The notes under the pieces were generated by a model that made no database searches, was not told the origin of the DNA, and worked only from the letters and a program-made list of their open reading frames with translations. Position numbers and translations under genes: made by a program. From Domibacillus sp. DTU_2020_1001157_1_SI_ALB_TIR_016 (GTDB lineage Bacteria > Bacillota > Bacilli > Bacillales > Domibacillaceae), in the NCBI RefSeq assembly GCF_032341995.1, contig NZ_CP135439.1, positions 930,001-994,000 of the forward strand: DNA of 64,000 bases, written 5' to 3'. This document shows, in pieces, positions 8,762-17,489 of the stretch (position 1 is the first letter of the stretch; each line of letters begins with the position of its first letter).

Positions 8762-9217
8762 GTGTATTTTATTGACCGCAAGAAAATAGAAGCAACACTT
8801 CGCTTTATGGAGCAGCAGCTTGATTTGTTCCACTCTCAGCCAGCCTGGGGAACAGTCATGGAAAGAGCGGCACTTGAGAGAATTGCCCAAACGGTTGTGG
8901 AATCGATCATTGACGTTGGCAATGCAATGATCGACGGCTTTATTATGCGTGATCCTGGAAGTTACGATGACATTATTGATATTCTGGACGATGAAAACGT
9001 CATTCTGCCAGAACAATCTGCTCCTTTAAAAGATGTAATCGCTCTTCGGAAAATGCTTGTCCGCGAATATATCTCTATTTCGCATGATGAACTGGCGGCG
9101 GTATTTATCGCCAATAAAAAAGAATTGGCTGATTTTCCAAACCGCGTCCGTGCTTATTTGGAACATGAGCTTGGACCTGTTTCTGCATTTTTACCGGAAG
9201 AAGGAGAAAAGAAATGA
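8762..9217 (+). CDS. yutE: YutE, DUF86/HEPN-type protein
   Basis: A 151-residue helical protein of the DUF86 group, which shares the HEPN fold with HepT toxins. The family RX4-6H site near the middle reads RKMLVREY here (about residues 97-104), with the usual histidine replaced, so RNase activity of the HepT type is doubtful. No adjacent MNT-type nucleotidyltransferase antitoxin is present, so it is unlikely to be a toxin pair. The start is a GTG at 8762 behind AAAGGATGG. The stop overlaps the yutF start by four bases (ATGA), so yutE and yutF are coupled, as in B. subtilis. Function unknown. Confidence 0.85.
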   Translation: MYFIDRKKIEATLRFMEQQLDLFHSQPAWGTVMERAALERIAQTVVESIIDVGNAMIDGFIMRDPGSYDDIIDILDDENVILPEQSAPLKDVIALRKMLVREYISISHDELAAVFIANKKELADFPNRVRAYLEHELGPVSAFLPEEGEKK

Positions 9218-9981
9218 CACGTTATAAAGGCTACTTAATTGATTTAGACGGCACAATGTACGCCGGCACACAAATTATTCCGGGAGCAGCAGAGTTTGTT
9301 GACCGCCTGAATGCTGCGGGCCTTCCTTATTTGTTTGTGACGAACAACTCATCCCGAACACCGGAACAGGTGGCGGACAAACTAGTGAAAATGGGTATTC
9401 ATACACGGCCGGAAAATGTATTTACCACTTCGCGTGCAACGGCGCAATTTATCCATGATGAAAAACCGGGAGCAACGGTGTATGTGATCGGAGAAGATGG
9501 AATCCTGCAGGCGCTTGCAGAGCAAGGCCTTGAAGTTGTGACGCATGAACACCCTGATTACGTCGTTACAGGAATTGACCGCGGTATTACATATGAAAAG
9601 CTGGCAGGTGCCTGCTTGGCTGTGCGTAACGGCGCCCGCTTTATTTCGACAAATGGCGATATTGCTATTCCATCAGAACGTGGCTTTCTGCCTGGAAATG
9701 GCTCGCTGACATCGGTGGTGTCTGTTTCAACTGAAACAGAGCCGGTTTTTATCGGAAAGCCGGAGCCGATTATTATGGAACAGGCTATGGAAGTTCTTGG
9801 CACGTCAAAAGAAGAAACGATTATGATCGGGGATTATTATGATACAGATATCCTGGCCGGCATTAACATTGGAATTGATACACTGCTTGTGCATACGGGT
9901 GTAACGCAGCCGGAGTTTTTGGAGCGGTATGACATCCAGCCGACTTACACACAAAAAAATTTAAATGAGTGGGAATTGTAA
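9214..9981 (+). CDS. yutF: HAD-superfamily phosphatase YutF
   Basis: A 255-residue HAD subfamily IIA hydrolase (NagD-like). Motif I DLDGT is at residues 10-14 with the nucleophile and acid aspartates D10 and D12. Motif II is the NNSSR segment near 45, and motif IV GDYYDTDI near residue 208 supplies the metal-binding aspartates. The large cap typical of class IIA lies between motifs II and III. The family dephosphorylates small sugar phosphates or nucleotides; the B. subtilis protein's physiological substrate is not settled. It is translated from an ATG overlapping the yutE stop, and a terminator follows at 9980. Confidence 0.9.
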   Translation: MTRYKGYLIDLDGTMYAGTQIIPGAAEFVDRLNAAGLPYLFVTNNSSRTPEQVADKLVKMGIHTRPENVFTTSRATAQFIHDEKPGATVYVIGEDGILQALAEQGLEVVTHEHPDYVVTGIDRGITYEKLAGACLAVRNGARFISTNGDIAIPSERGFLPGNGSLTSVVSVSTETEPVFIGKPEPIIMEQAMEVLGTSKEETIMIGDYYDTDILAGINIGIDTLLVHTGVTQPEFLERYDIQPTYTQKNLNEWEL

Positions 9982-10008
9982 GAAACAGCACATTGCTGTT
10001 TCTTTTTT
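9980..10008 (+). terminator. Intrinsic terminator after yutF
   Basis: A 10-bp stem, AAGAAACAGC with GCTGTTTCTT, has loop ACATT and is followed by a T tract. It starts at the yutF stop codon. Confidence 0.9.
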
Positions 10009-10068
10009 GGGGTAAAAATGAGCACATAAGGGTATGGAGTCCATATGACTATTTTTAGGGAGGCTCTT

Positions 10069-11574
10069 ATGAACATTCCGAAAAAATCCATATCTTATTG
10101 GAAAGACCATGAAGCACCACGGTCATTTACCTCGCTGCAAACTGATTTAACAGCAGAGGTTGTCATTGTCGGCGGTGGGATTACCGGCATTTTAACGGCA
10201 TGGAAGCTGGCTAAAGAAGGAAAAAAATCAGTTCTGATTGAGGCAGGAAAATTAACGGACGGGACAACTGGGTTTACAACCGCGAAAATCACCGCTCAGC
10301 ACAGTCTCATTTATGATAAGCTGATTCGCACCTTCGGAGAAGAAAAAGCGAGACTTTATTATGAAGCAAACGAGGAAGCAATCGCTTTTATAGAGAAGAC
10401 GGTCAAAGAGCTGGATATTGAGTGCGAGTTTTCAAAACAAGATGCTTACACTTATATTACAACCGATGAAATGCTTCCGGCGCTTGAAAAAGAAGCAGCC
10501 GCTTACCAAAAGCTCGGCATAGATGGAGGCTTGGCCGGCACCTCAGCAGGGATGAATCTGCCTTTTCATGTGGAAGAAGCGCTCGTCATGAGAGAGCAGG
10601 CACAATTTCATCCCGTGAAGTTTTTAGAAGCGCTTGTGAGGGATATGGCGGGGCAGGTTCACATTTTTGAAGATACACGGGCAGAGTCCATAGATGGACG
10701 GACGGTTAAAACAACAGACGGACATTTTATTACCGGAGATCATATTGTTGTGGCTTCGCATTATCCGTTTAATGACTTTGACGGTGCTTATTTTGCCAAG
10801 CTGCATCCGGAACGGTCTTATGCTATTGGGGTAAAAGGGGATCACACGCTCCAGAGCGGCATGTATATCAGCCAGGATCAGCCATCGCGCTCTGTCCGGT
10901 ATACGCAAATGGAAAAGGGAGAGCAGCTGCTTATTATTGGTGGGGAAAATCATCCAGCCGGGCGCAGCAAACAGGAGACGACTCATCATTACGAAGAGCT
11001 GGCTGCGTTTGCCAAAAAGCATTTTGGAGCTGAAGAAGTCCTTTATCGGTGGTCCGCACAAGACTTAATCACACTGGATCAAGTTCCTTATATCGGGCAG
11101 ATACATGAAAAAATCTATTTGGCAACCGGATACGCCAAGTGGGGAATGACGAGCGGAACAGTGGCCGCCGCGCTGCTAACCGATTTGATTGTACGGGGCA
11201 GCAGCCGGTACGCTGACGTTTACGATCCGAAGCGTGCCAAAGTGAAGCCGGCCGATATTAAAACATTTATTTCTCAAAACGCAGCCGTTGCAAAAGAACT
11301 GATCAGCGGAAAGTTAAAAGGAGCAGACAAAACGGCCGACTCTCTACAGCCTGGCGAAGGAGGCATCGTAACCGTAGACGGTGAAAAAACCGGAGCGTAC
11401 AAGGATGAACAGGGCAAGTGCCATTTTGTCGATATCACGTGTACGCATATGGGATGTGAAACAGCCTGGAATGATGCCGAACGCTCATGGGACTGTCCAT
11501 GCCATGGATCTAGATTTTCTTATGACGGCAAAGTGCTGGAAGGGCCGGCTGTTCAGCCATTGAAAAAGAAATAA
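10069..11574 (+). CDS. yhfW: FAD-dependent oxidoreductase with C-terminal Rieske [2Fe-2S] domain (YhfW-like)
   Basis: A 501-residue two-domain protein. Residues about 1-395 form a DAO-type FAD oxidoreductase with the dinucleotide motif VIVGGGITGILTA near residue 28. The last 90 residues form a Rieske domain with C458-T-H460 and C476-P-C-H479, so both cluster-binding pairs are intact. B. subtilis YhfW has the same architecture and length; its substrate is not known. ATG 10069 was chosen because AGGGAGG lies just upstream at 10057-10063, whereas the ATG at 10045 has none. In B. subtilis this gene sits elsewhere, so here it looks inserted between yutF and yutG. No twin-arginine or secretion signal is visible, so it is cytoplasmic. 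Confidence 0.88.
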   Translation: MNIPKKSISYWKDHEAPRSFTSLQTDLTAEVVIVGGGITGILTAWKLAKEGKKSVLIEAGKLTDGTTGFTTAKITAQHSLIYDKLIRTFGEEKARLYYEANEEAIAFIEKTVKELDIECEFSKQDAYTYITTDEMLPALEKEAAAYQKLGIDGGLAGTSAGMNLPFHVEEALVMREQAQFHPVKFLEALVRDMAGQVHIFEDTRAESIDGRTVKTTDGHFITGDHIVVASHYPFNDFDGAYFAKLHPERSYAIGVKGDHTLQSGMYISQDQPSRSVRYTQMEKGEQLLIIGGENHPAGRSKQETTHHYEELAAFAKKHFGAEEVLYRWSAQDLITLDQVPYIGQIHEKIYLATGYAKWGMTSGTVAAALLTDLIVRGSSRYADVYDPKRAKVKPADIKTFISQNAAVAKELISGKLKGADKTADSLQPGEGGIVTVDGEKTGAYKDEQGKCHFVDITCTHMGCETAWNDAERSWDCPCHGSRFSYDGKVLEGPAVQPLKKK

Positions 11575-11600
11575 AAAAGCCGCCTGTAAAAGGCGGCTTA
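11571..11600 (-). terminator. Terminator of yutG, overlapping its stop codon
   Basis: An 8- to 9-bp stem, AAGCCGCC with GGCGGCTT, includes the yutG TAA. On the minus strand it runs into TTTTTTATTT; on the plus strand no T tract follows. Confidence 0.85.
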
Positions 11601-12104
11601 TTCGGTATGGGCAGCACGGTGGGCAAGACGGCTCGCAGCAGCAGCAGCGAGGGCGCCGACAATATCATCTAAAAATGTGTGTACCTGTCCGGTTGATTTA
11701 TCATTTAAAAACTCCAGAATACCTGGCTTTTGCTTATCAATATAGCCATAGCTTGTTAAGCCAATTGTTCCATAAACATTAATAATGGCAGTGGCAATTG
11801 TTTCATCAAGACCATACAGTCCTTCATCCGTTTTAATAATGGATTGAAGTGGTTCCGCCAGCTGGTTTTTCTCCGCCAGCATATCAAGCTGAATGCCGGT
11901 CAGAATCGCGTTTTGTACTTCACGCTTACGCAGTACAGCTTCTACATGCTCTGCTGCTTCTTCCAGCTTCAAATTAGGATGGTAAGGTTTTTGCAAATAT
12001 AAAACAAGCTCCGCAATATCATCCACTTTAACGCCGCGCTCGGCAATCCAGCGGCGGGCCGTTTGTTCAGACATGCTCATGACGCGTTTCTTTTCAATAC
12101 TCAT
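11598..12104 (-). CDS. yutG: YutG, phosphatidylglycerophosphatase A-like protein
   Basis: A 168-residue protein of the PgpA-like family. The conserved DETIATAIINVYGTIGLTSYG stretch is near residue 95, and an HTFLDDIVGALAAAAASRLAHR segment near the C-terminus provides the acidic active-site pair (DD). PgpA enzymes dephosphorylate phosphatidylglycerophosphate in phospholipid synthesis, but the soluble YutG branch lacks the hydrophobic helices of E. coli PgpA and its substrate is uncertain. ATG 12104 was chosen because AAGGTG lies 8 bases upstream; a GTG at 12113 is less likely. It is transcribed alone and its terminator contains its stop codon. Confidence 0.83.
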   Translation of the reverse strand: MSIEKKRVMSMSEQTARRWIAERGVKVDDIAELVLYLQKPYHPNLKLEEAAEHVEAVLRKREVQNAILTGIQLDMLAEKNQLAEPLQSIIKTDEGLYGLDETIATAIINVYGTIGLTSYGYIDKQKPGILEFLNDKSTGQVHTFLDDIVGALAAAAASRLAHRAAHTE

Positions 12105-12226
12105 CTTCCACACACCTTTTTTATCATTATATGTATTACTGCTGTTCCTATACCCGTTTTCATTGTGACATACTCAAGACGAAAATGATACAATAAGACA
12201 GAATAATCGGAAATGGGGGGCGCTGT

Positions 12227-13207
12227 GTGAAGCCGTATGTGTACGTAACGAGAAAAGTGCCGGATGAAATAACAGCGAGATTGTCTGCTTCTTACCAGGT
12301 GGAAACATGGACAGAGGAAGACAGAGCTGTGCCGCGGGAAATTCTGCTCGAAAAAGCAGCCTCCGCTCATGCATTGTTAACCGTAATTTCAGACGTGGTC
12401 GATGAGGAATTGCTTTCACAGGCTGAACAATTAAAAGTGGTTGCAAATATGGCCGTTGGCTTTGATAATATTGATTTGGATGCGGCCAGCCGCCATGGTG
12501 TTGCTATCTGCAACACGCCGGATGTATTAACGGATACAACGGCAGATTTGACCTTCGCGCTTCTTTTAGCAACAGCACGCCGAGTAACAGAAGCGTCTGA
12601 GTTTGTGAAAGAAGGAAAATGGACAAGCTGGGCGCCGATGATGCTGGTTGGAACGGATGTGCATCATAAAAAAATCGGCATTGTTGGAATGGGTAAGATC
12701 GGAACCGCTGTAGCCAAAAGAGCAGCCGGCTTTGATATGGATATTTTATATCATAACCGCAGCCGCCATGAAGTAGCAGAAGAAATGCTGGGTGCCCAGT
12801 ACCGCAGCTTGGACGAGCTTTTAGAGGAAGCGGATTTCATCGTTTGCCTGGCTCCGCTGAACGATGATACACGGGGCATGTTTCAGCGGGAACATTTTCA
12901 AAAAATGAAAAAAGATGCGATCTTTATCAATGCAAGCCGGGGACCGATTATCAATGAACAGGCACTAATAGATGCACTCGAAGCCGGTGACATTGCGGCA
13001 GCAGGGCTGGATGTATTCGACAGCGAGCCGATTTCCGCTGATCATCCGTTTTTATCGATGAAAAATGTAGTGGCACTTCCGCATATCGGCAGCGCATCAA
13101 AAGAAACAAGGCTGGCTATGATGCAGACATGCTGTGACAATATTGAAGCGGTATTTGATGAACGTCCGCCCAAAACGCTTGTGAACAAAGATGTATTACA
13201 ATTTTAA
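12227..13207 (+). CDS. D-glycerate dehydrogenase / 2-hydroxyacid dehydrogenase
   Basis: A 326-residue NAD(P)-dependent D-2-hydroxyacid dehydrogenase of the glyoxylate/hydroxypyruvate reductase group. The nucleotide-binding motif GMGKIG is near residue 149. The catalytic triad is visible as Arg in NASRGP (about 240), Glu in DVFDSEP (about 269) and His in LPHIGS (about 287). It would interconvert hydroxypyruvate and D-glycerate or reduce glyoxylate. The start is a GTG behind a run of six G at 12215-12220. It is divergent from yutG and convergent with yutI; the hairpin between it and yutI has a T tract only on the minus strand, so this gene lacks a clear terminator. Substrate preference is inferred. 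Confidence 0.88.
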   Translation: MKPYVYVTRKVPDEITARLSASYQVETWTEEDRAVPREILLEKAASAHALLTVISDVVDEELLSQAEQLKVVANMAVGFDNIDLDAASRHGVAICNTPDVLTDTTADLTFALLLATARRVTEASEFVKEGKWTSWAPMMLVGTDVHHKKIGIVGMGKIGTAVAKRAAGFDMDILYHNRSRHEVAEEMLGAQYRSLDELLEEADFIVCLAPLNDDTRGMFQREHFQKMKKDAIFINASRGPIINEQALIDALEAGDIAAAGLDVFDSEPISADHPFLSMKNVVALPHIGSASKETRLAMMQTCCDNIEAVFDERPPKTLVNKDVLQF

Positions 13208-13237
13208 AAAAGAGCTGATCTTATAAAGATCAGCTCT
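13205..13237 (-). terminator. Terminator of yutI
   Basis: A perfect 12-bp stem, AGAGCTGATCTT with AAGATCAGCTCT at 13211-13237, is followed on the minus strand by TTTTTT. Confidence 0.88.
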
Positions 13238-13242
13238 CATCA

Positions 13243-13485
13243 TTAAAATACTTGTTCAACTTCTACAACGCCAGGAACTTCTTCGAGCAATGCGCGCTCA
13301 ATTCCTGCTTTGAGTGTAATGGTAGAACTAGGGCAGCTGCCGCACGCGCCAAGCAGGCGAAGTTTTACGATCCCGTCTTCAATATCAACGAGTTCGCAGT
13401 CGCCGCCGTCGCGAAGCAGGAATGGACGTAATTTATCAAGTACTTCCTGTACTTCACTGAACATTTGTTGTTCTTGTGCTTGCAT
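13243..13485 (-). CDS. yutI: NifU C-terminal-domain iron-sulfur scaffold YutI
   Basis: An 80-residue single-domain protein of the NifU C-terminal family. The cluster-binding CXXC is in GACGSCPSS at C48 and C51, preceded by the family [11 protein letters not shown] segment at residues 19-29. Such proteins carry a [4Fe-4S] cluster for delivery to apoproteins. The nearby lipoyl synthase, Rieske enzyme and yutM fit an iron-sulfur neighbourhood. AAAGGAGC precedes the ATG. It is a monocistronic minus-strand gene with its own terminator. Family and role are well supported; client proteins are not shown by sequence. Confidence 0.92.
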   Translation of the reverse strand: MQAQEQQMFSEVQEVLDKLRPFLLRDGGDCELVDIEDGIVKLRLLGACGSCPSSTITLKAGIERALLEEVPGVVEVEQVF

Positions 13486-13673
13486 GAATCATCGGCTCCT
13501 TTCGATTCGATACATATATTATAATGATTTTAAATTGAAAATGCAATTTCTCCTTTACGGAAAGGGAAAAAGGTTGTTTTATTCTCAGCACTGCTATATA
13601 GAATGAAAAAGTGTTTAAAAAAGATCGTCAGGGCAATAGAACACTATACGCATAAATAAGGAGAGGATTATCA

Positions 13674-15086
13674 TTGAAAGAATGGGAAATGTACATAAAC
13701 GGTGAATGGGTAACAGCGGATGAACAAATTCTAGTCGTAAATCCGGCAACAGACGAAACCTTTGCATCTGTACCCAAAGGCGGCGCTGTGGAGGCGAAGC
13801 AAGCTGTCGATGCAGCTTATGAAGCATTTCGCACGTGGTCCCAAAAAACGGCCGGCGAGCGATCCGAATTATTACGAAATTGGCATCGCCTGATTGACGA
13901 GCATAAAGAAGAAATTGGCCGGATTATGACGGAAGAGCAGGGGAAGCCGCTTCAGGAAGCGATTGGCGAAGTGAATTATGCGAACAGCTTCATTTTATGG
14001 TATGCAGAAGAAGGAAAGCGGGTGTATGGAGAAACGATTCCAGCCTCGGATCCGAAAAAGCGCTTGTTTGTTTCACGCCAGCCAGTAGGCGTTGTCGCGG
14101 CCATTACACCATGGAATTTCCCGGCAGCCATGATTACACGTAAAGTTGGACCAGCACTGGCATCCGGCTGTACGGCTGTAGTAAAGCCGGCTTCTTCCAC
14201 TCCTCTTACGGCGCTGAAGCTTGTTGAACTCGCTCACGAAGCGGGTATCCCAAAAGGAGTGCTGAATGTTGTAACCGGTGATTCAAAATCAGTGGCTGGT
14301 TCCTGGATGGAAGACAGCCGTGTGCGCAAAGTGACTTTTACTGGTTCAACGGAAATCGGCAAAGTGCTCATGAAGCAGGCAGCAGATACAATGAAAAAAG
14401 TATCGCTTGAGCTTGGCGGCCATGCGCCATTTATTGTTACAGCCAATGCAGATATCCAAAAAGCAGCCAAAGGCTTGATCGGCTCAAAATTCCGTAACGC
14501 CGGCCAAACCTGTGTGTGCGCCAACCGTGTATACGTTCATGAATCCATTGAGCAGGAATTTACGGAGGCGTTCAAAGCAGAAGTGGCGAAATTACACGTC
14601 GGAAATGGAATGGAAGAAGGCGTAACGATTGGCCCGCTTATTGATGCGGACGCAGTCGAAAAAGTACAAAACCAGTTAAAAGATGCGAAAGAAAAAGGGG
14701 CAGTCGTTGAAATGGGCGGTGAAGCGGACGGAAACTTTATTACGCCTGCTGTTCTAACGAACGTGACAGATGATATGGAGTGTATGGTCGAGGAAACATT
14801 CGGCCCGCTGGCACCGATTGCCACGTACCGTACAACCGAAGAAGTGATAGAACGCGCGAACAACACACCATTTGGACTGGCGGCTTATGTGTTCTCGGAA
14901 AACATTTCAGAAGCCATTGCGATAAGCGAAGGGCTGGAATATGGCATTGTCGGATTGAATGATGGACTTTCATCTGTGGCCCAGGCACCATTTGGAGGCT
15001 TTAAAGAGAGCGGGCTTGGACGCGAGGGCGGCCATCACGGCATGGAAGAATTTTTAGAAATTAAATATATTTCGCTTGGATTGTAA
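13674..15086 (+). CDS. NAD(P)-dependent aldehyde dehydrogenase, succinate-semialdehyde dehydrogenase type
   Basis: A 470-residue aldehyde dehydrogenase, close in length to GabD-type succinate-semialdehyde dehydrogenases. Cofactor and catalytic motifs are present: TPWNFPAAM near residue 145, GSTEIGK near 224, the general-base Glu in LELGGHAP near 246, and the nucleophilic Cys in GQTCVCANR near 280. The family oxidises succinate semialdehyde or related aldehydes to the acid. The TTG at 13674 was chosen because AAGGAGAGG lies 10 bases upstream; ATG 13689 is an alternative. No GABA transaminase or permease is next to it, so the substrate remains open. A bidirectional terminator separates it from yutJ. 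Confidence 0.87.
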   Translation: MKEWEMYINGEWVTADEQILVVNPATDETFASVPKGGAVEAKQAVDAAYEAFRTWSQKTAGERSELLRNWHRLIDEHKEEIGRIMTEEQGKPLQEAIGEVNYANSFILWYAEEGKRVYGETIPASDPKKRLFVSRQPVGVVAAITPWNFPAAMITRKVGPALASGCTAVVKPASSTPLTALKLVELAHEAGIPKGVLNVVTGDSKSVAGSWMEDSRVRKVTFTGSTEIGKVLMKQAADTMKKVSLELGGHAPFIVTANADIQKAAKGLIGSKFRNAGQTCVCANRVYVHESIEQEFTEAFKAEVAKLHVGNGMEEGVTIGPLIDADAVEKVQNQLKDAKEKGAVVEMGGEADGNFITPAVLTNVTDDMECMVEETFGPLAPIATYRTTEEVIERANNTPFGLAAYVFSENISEAIAISEGLEYGIVGLNDGLSSVAQAPFGGFKESGLGREGGHHGMEEFLEIKYISLGL

Positions 15087-15090
15087 AAGC

Positions 15091-15121
15091 AAAAAAACCG
15101 GCTGAAGAAGCCGGTTTTTTT
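15091..15121. terminator. Bidirectional terminator between the aldehyde dehydrogenase and yutJ
   Basis: AAAAAACCGGCT pairs with AGCCGGTTTTTT, with A and T tracts on both sides, between convergent genes. Confidence 0.92.
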
Positions 15122-15122
15122 A

Positions 15123-16190
15123 TTATCCGTTATGATATTTGTACATCCATAAAACGCCTGATTTCAAGAAGCGGGCAACGCGTCCAGTAATAGCCCGGTC
15201 CGCTACAAAACCAAAGCCCTGTTTTTTGCCAAGAGAACCAAGTACACCTTTAAGTTTCATTTCCGGCAATTTTTCCGGAAGCGGCTCATTTCTCCAGCGC
15301 TTTTGAAGAACATCAACAATCTGTTCTGCTTGTTCTTCCGCAAGCTGTGCGCTCGGTGCATGAGGAAGGCTTGCACAGTCTCCGACTACATAAACATGTT
15401 CATTGCCGGGCAGATTATGATGAGGTGTCAATACAACGCGGTCAGAGCGGTCTTTTTCCACATTCATCTGCCGGACAACAAGGCTCGGCTGAATGCCTGC
15501 GGTCCATACAACAGCGTCCATTTTATATTCATCTTCACGGTTGTAAATACGGTCAGGCTCAACACGCGTAATGTTTGCATCTCTCACTACTTCCACGCCG
15601 TGGTCGGTAAACCATTTCTCAATATAACGGCTTAAACGCTGCGGGAAGTCTTTTAAGATACGCGGTCCGCGGTCAAACAATTTAATATCAAGATCCGGAC
15701 GGCTTTCACGAAGTTCACTCGCCAATTCAATTCCGGAAAGACCTGCACCCACGATACCAACTTTTGAACCAGCCGGCATGTTGTTCAGCTTTTCATACGT
15801 GGCACGCGATTTTTGGATGGACTGAATGCTGTATGTATACTCTTCAGCCCCTGGCACGCCGTGATATTTATCCTCACAGCCAAGGCCAATAACAAGGTCG
15901 TCGTAAGCAAGAGCGCCTTTTGCTTTTAACTCAACTTCTTTTCGATCTAAGTGAATAGCTGTAATTTCGTCGTAAATAATATTTAGTTTTTCATGCTCTG
16001 GGAAAGATACACGGACCTCATGATCGGAAGCGGTTCCAGCCGCCAGTGCATAGTACTCCGTCTTCAAGCAATGATATGGCACTTTATCAACCAATGTAAT
16101 CGTTACGTCATCCGGCAAATGATTGGGCAACAGCCTGAGCAAAACACGCATATTGCCATATCCGCCTCCAAGCAAAACTAAATGTCTCAT
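15123..16190 (-). CDS. yutJ: NADH dehydrogenase-like flavoprotein YutJ
   Basis: A 355-residue two-dinucleotide-binding flavoprotein of the NDH-2-like family. The FAD motif LGGGYGNMR is at residues 7-15. The NAD(P) motif VGIVGAGLSGIELASEL is near residue 143, and the second FAD contact VYVVGDCA is near 271. It is shorter than true NDH-2 (about 400 residues) and lacks most of the C-terminal membrane-binding region, so quinone reduction is not certain. The same gene adjoins yuzB in B. subtilis. Upstream, yuzB is divergent. The ribosome site is weak (GGGGTC). Flavoprotein assignment is firm, physiological acceptor unknown. Confidence 0.88.
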   Translation of the reverse strand: MRHLVLLGGGYGNMRVLLRLLPNHLPDDVTITLVDKVPYHCLKTEYYALAAGTASDHEVRVSFPEHEKLNIIYDEITAIHLDRKEVELKAKGALAYDDLVIGLGCEDKYHGVPGAEEYTYSIQSIQKSRATYEKLNNMPAGSKVGIVGAGLSGIELASELRESRPDLDIKLFDRGPRILKDFPQRLSRYIEKWFTDHGVEVVRDANITRVEPDRIYNREDEYKMDAVVWTAGIQPSLVVRQMNVEKDRSDRVVLTPHHNLPGNEHVYVVGDCASLPHAPSAQLAEEQAEQIVDVLQKRWRNEPLPEKLPEMKLKGVLGSLGKKQGFGFVADRAITGRVARFLKSGVLWMYKYHNG

Positions 16191-16349
16191 ATGTATGACC
16201 CCTCTGCTTCGTATTCATATGTACAGTATTCATTTATTCATATCCGAGTATAACGAAGATAGCCCTATTATTCAACAGACTTCGCGAAACTTCACGCTTT
16301 TTTCTGCACGTAAATGATAGTACAATAAACGGGTGAGGTGAAAGATAAA

Positions 16350-16586
16350 ATGAAGCCAATTATTGAGTTTTGCGTCAGCAACTTAGCAAGCGGTTCCCAG
16401 GAAGCATTTGAAAAATTGGAACGGGATCCGAACTTGGATGTGATCGAATATGGCTGCTTAAGCTACTGTACACGCTGCTCGGAATCTCCATTTGCGCTTG
16501 TGAATGGAGAAGTTGTCGATGGAGCGACACCTGACGAGCTTGTTTCGAATATATATACACATATTGACCAAACGTGGCTGTTTTAA
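16350..16586 (+). CDS. yuzB: YuzB family protein (DUF1450)
   Basis: A 78-residue protein of the YuzB/DUF1450 family, the usual length. Three cysteines (C9 and the pair in SYCTRC near residue 37-40) are typical, and CXXC suggests metal or iron-sulfur binding, though this has not been shown. The ATG at 16350 is chosen because GAGGTG at 16335-16340 then acts as the ribosome site; the GTG at 16338 would leave none. It is divergent from yutJ, the same arrangement as in B. subtilis. A terminator follows immediately. Function unknown. Confidence 0.87.
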   Translation: MKPIIEFCVSNLASGSQEAFEKLERDPNLDVIEYGCLSYCTRCSESPFALVNGEVVDGATPDELVSNIYTHIDQTWLF

Positions 16587-16591
16587 ACATC

Positions 16592-16628
16592 AAAAAACCG
16601 GATGCTGTCCAAGGCAGCCGGTTTTTAT
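16592..16628. terminator. Bidirectional terminator between yuzB and the DUF2225 gene
   Basis: An imperfect stem AAAAAACCGG/CCGGTTTTT, continued by TGC/GCA after one mismatch, has A and T tracts on both sides and lies between convergent genes. Confidence 0.85.
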
Positions 16629-16638
16629 TATGTACACT

Positions 16639-17325
16639 TTAGGTCGTTTTCATTTGCTCGCGTAATTCATGCCAGCGGTCACGTGCCATTTCTACGATTT
16701 GTTTTTCATTTGACTGACGCTGCCGTTCAATCACTTTTGAAAAATAGGAAACGGCTTTTTCCATGCGTCCCAGCTTTCGATTCAGTTCACCGAGGAGATA
16801 GAGCACTTTAATTTCAGACATTTTCTGTGCTACATCCTCCACAGAAAAAGCTTCCTCATACTCACGGGCAGCGATAGACAAAAATCGCTTTTCTTCTTTG
16901 TTGCGGCCCATGTCCCGGTAGATCCATGCCGTGCGAAGGGCAAGACCTGCCAAAGTTAAATGCTTTTCTTTTTTCAGTACGCCAGAATAAAGAGCGAGCT
17001 TATAGCTTTTAATCGCTTTAGCTGGCGACCGCTCACCGCTGAAATCCTGCTCGACCCAGTGATCGGATACCGAAGCCTTTAATACTTCTGCTGTTCCCGG
17101 TGCAAAATAAGAAGTAAAATCCTCTGTAAATGAATAGCCGCAATGCATACAAACATGCACATTGTAAAAAAGAGGATTTATCCCTCCCGCTTCATAAAGC
17201 GGTTTTAAGTCCGTATCCTGGCCAATGACTTTAACAGCACTTTTGCGAACTTTCGTTGTGCTAAAGGTCTGCTGGCAATGAGGGCACTTCATCATTTTAT
17301 GATAAATTAATGGGGCATCAGACAT
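16639..17325 (-). CDS. DUF2225 protein with zinc ribbon and TPR-like C-terminus
   Basis: A 228-residue soluble protein. The N-terminal CPHC (about residue 14) and the CMHCGYSF motif (about residue 58) together form a four-cysteine zinc ribbon characteristic of DUF2225. The C-terminal 110 residues are helical with tetratricopeptide-like pattern, including ALRTAWIYRDMG and LLGELNRKLGRMEKAVSYFSKVI. No enzymatic motif is seen, so a protein-binding or scaffold role is plausible but unproven. AAAGGAGG precedes the ATG closely. It is convergent with yuzB and divergent from yutM. The family is common in Firmicutes and uncharacterised. Confidence 0.8.
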   Translation of the reverse strand: MSDAPLIYHKMMKCPHCQQTFSTTKVRKSAVKVIGQDTDLKPLYEAGGINPLFYNVHVCMHCGYSFTEDFTSYFAPGTAEVLKASVSDHWVEQDFSGERSPAKAIKSYKLALYSGVLKKEKHLTLAGLALRTAWIYRDMGRNKEEKRFLSIAAREYEEAFSVEDVAQKMSEIKVLYLLGELNRKLGRMEKAVSYFSKVIERQRQSNEKQIVEMARDRWHELREQMKTT

Positions 17326-17434
17326 GACAAAACCTCCTTTTTTCCTAAAATAAAGGTCTTTTTACTTATTTTATTATACAGGATTTGGAGGTAAAAAGAA
17401 TTAATTTGAATAAAAAAATCAATGAGCGGTTCAG

Positions 17435-17463
17435 TTGAGGATTTGTTCTATTCCTCGTATACT
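17435..17463 (+). promoter_or_regulatory. Probable sigma-A promoter of yutM
   Basis: TTGAGG at 17435-17440 and TATACT at 17458-17463 are spaced by 17 bases, 27 bases upstream of the TTG start. Confidence 0.7.
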
Positions 17464-17489
17464 AAAAGAAAATGAAAGGAGCGATTCCT

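Noticed and set aside
8762..9217. HepT-MNT toxin-antitoxin system
   Set aside because: No nucleotidyltransferase partner and an altered HEPN motif.
13310..13606. ORF of 98 codons on the plus strand across yutI
   Set aside because: Most of it is antisense to yutI and it has no ribosome site or family resemblance.
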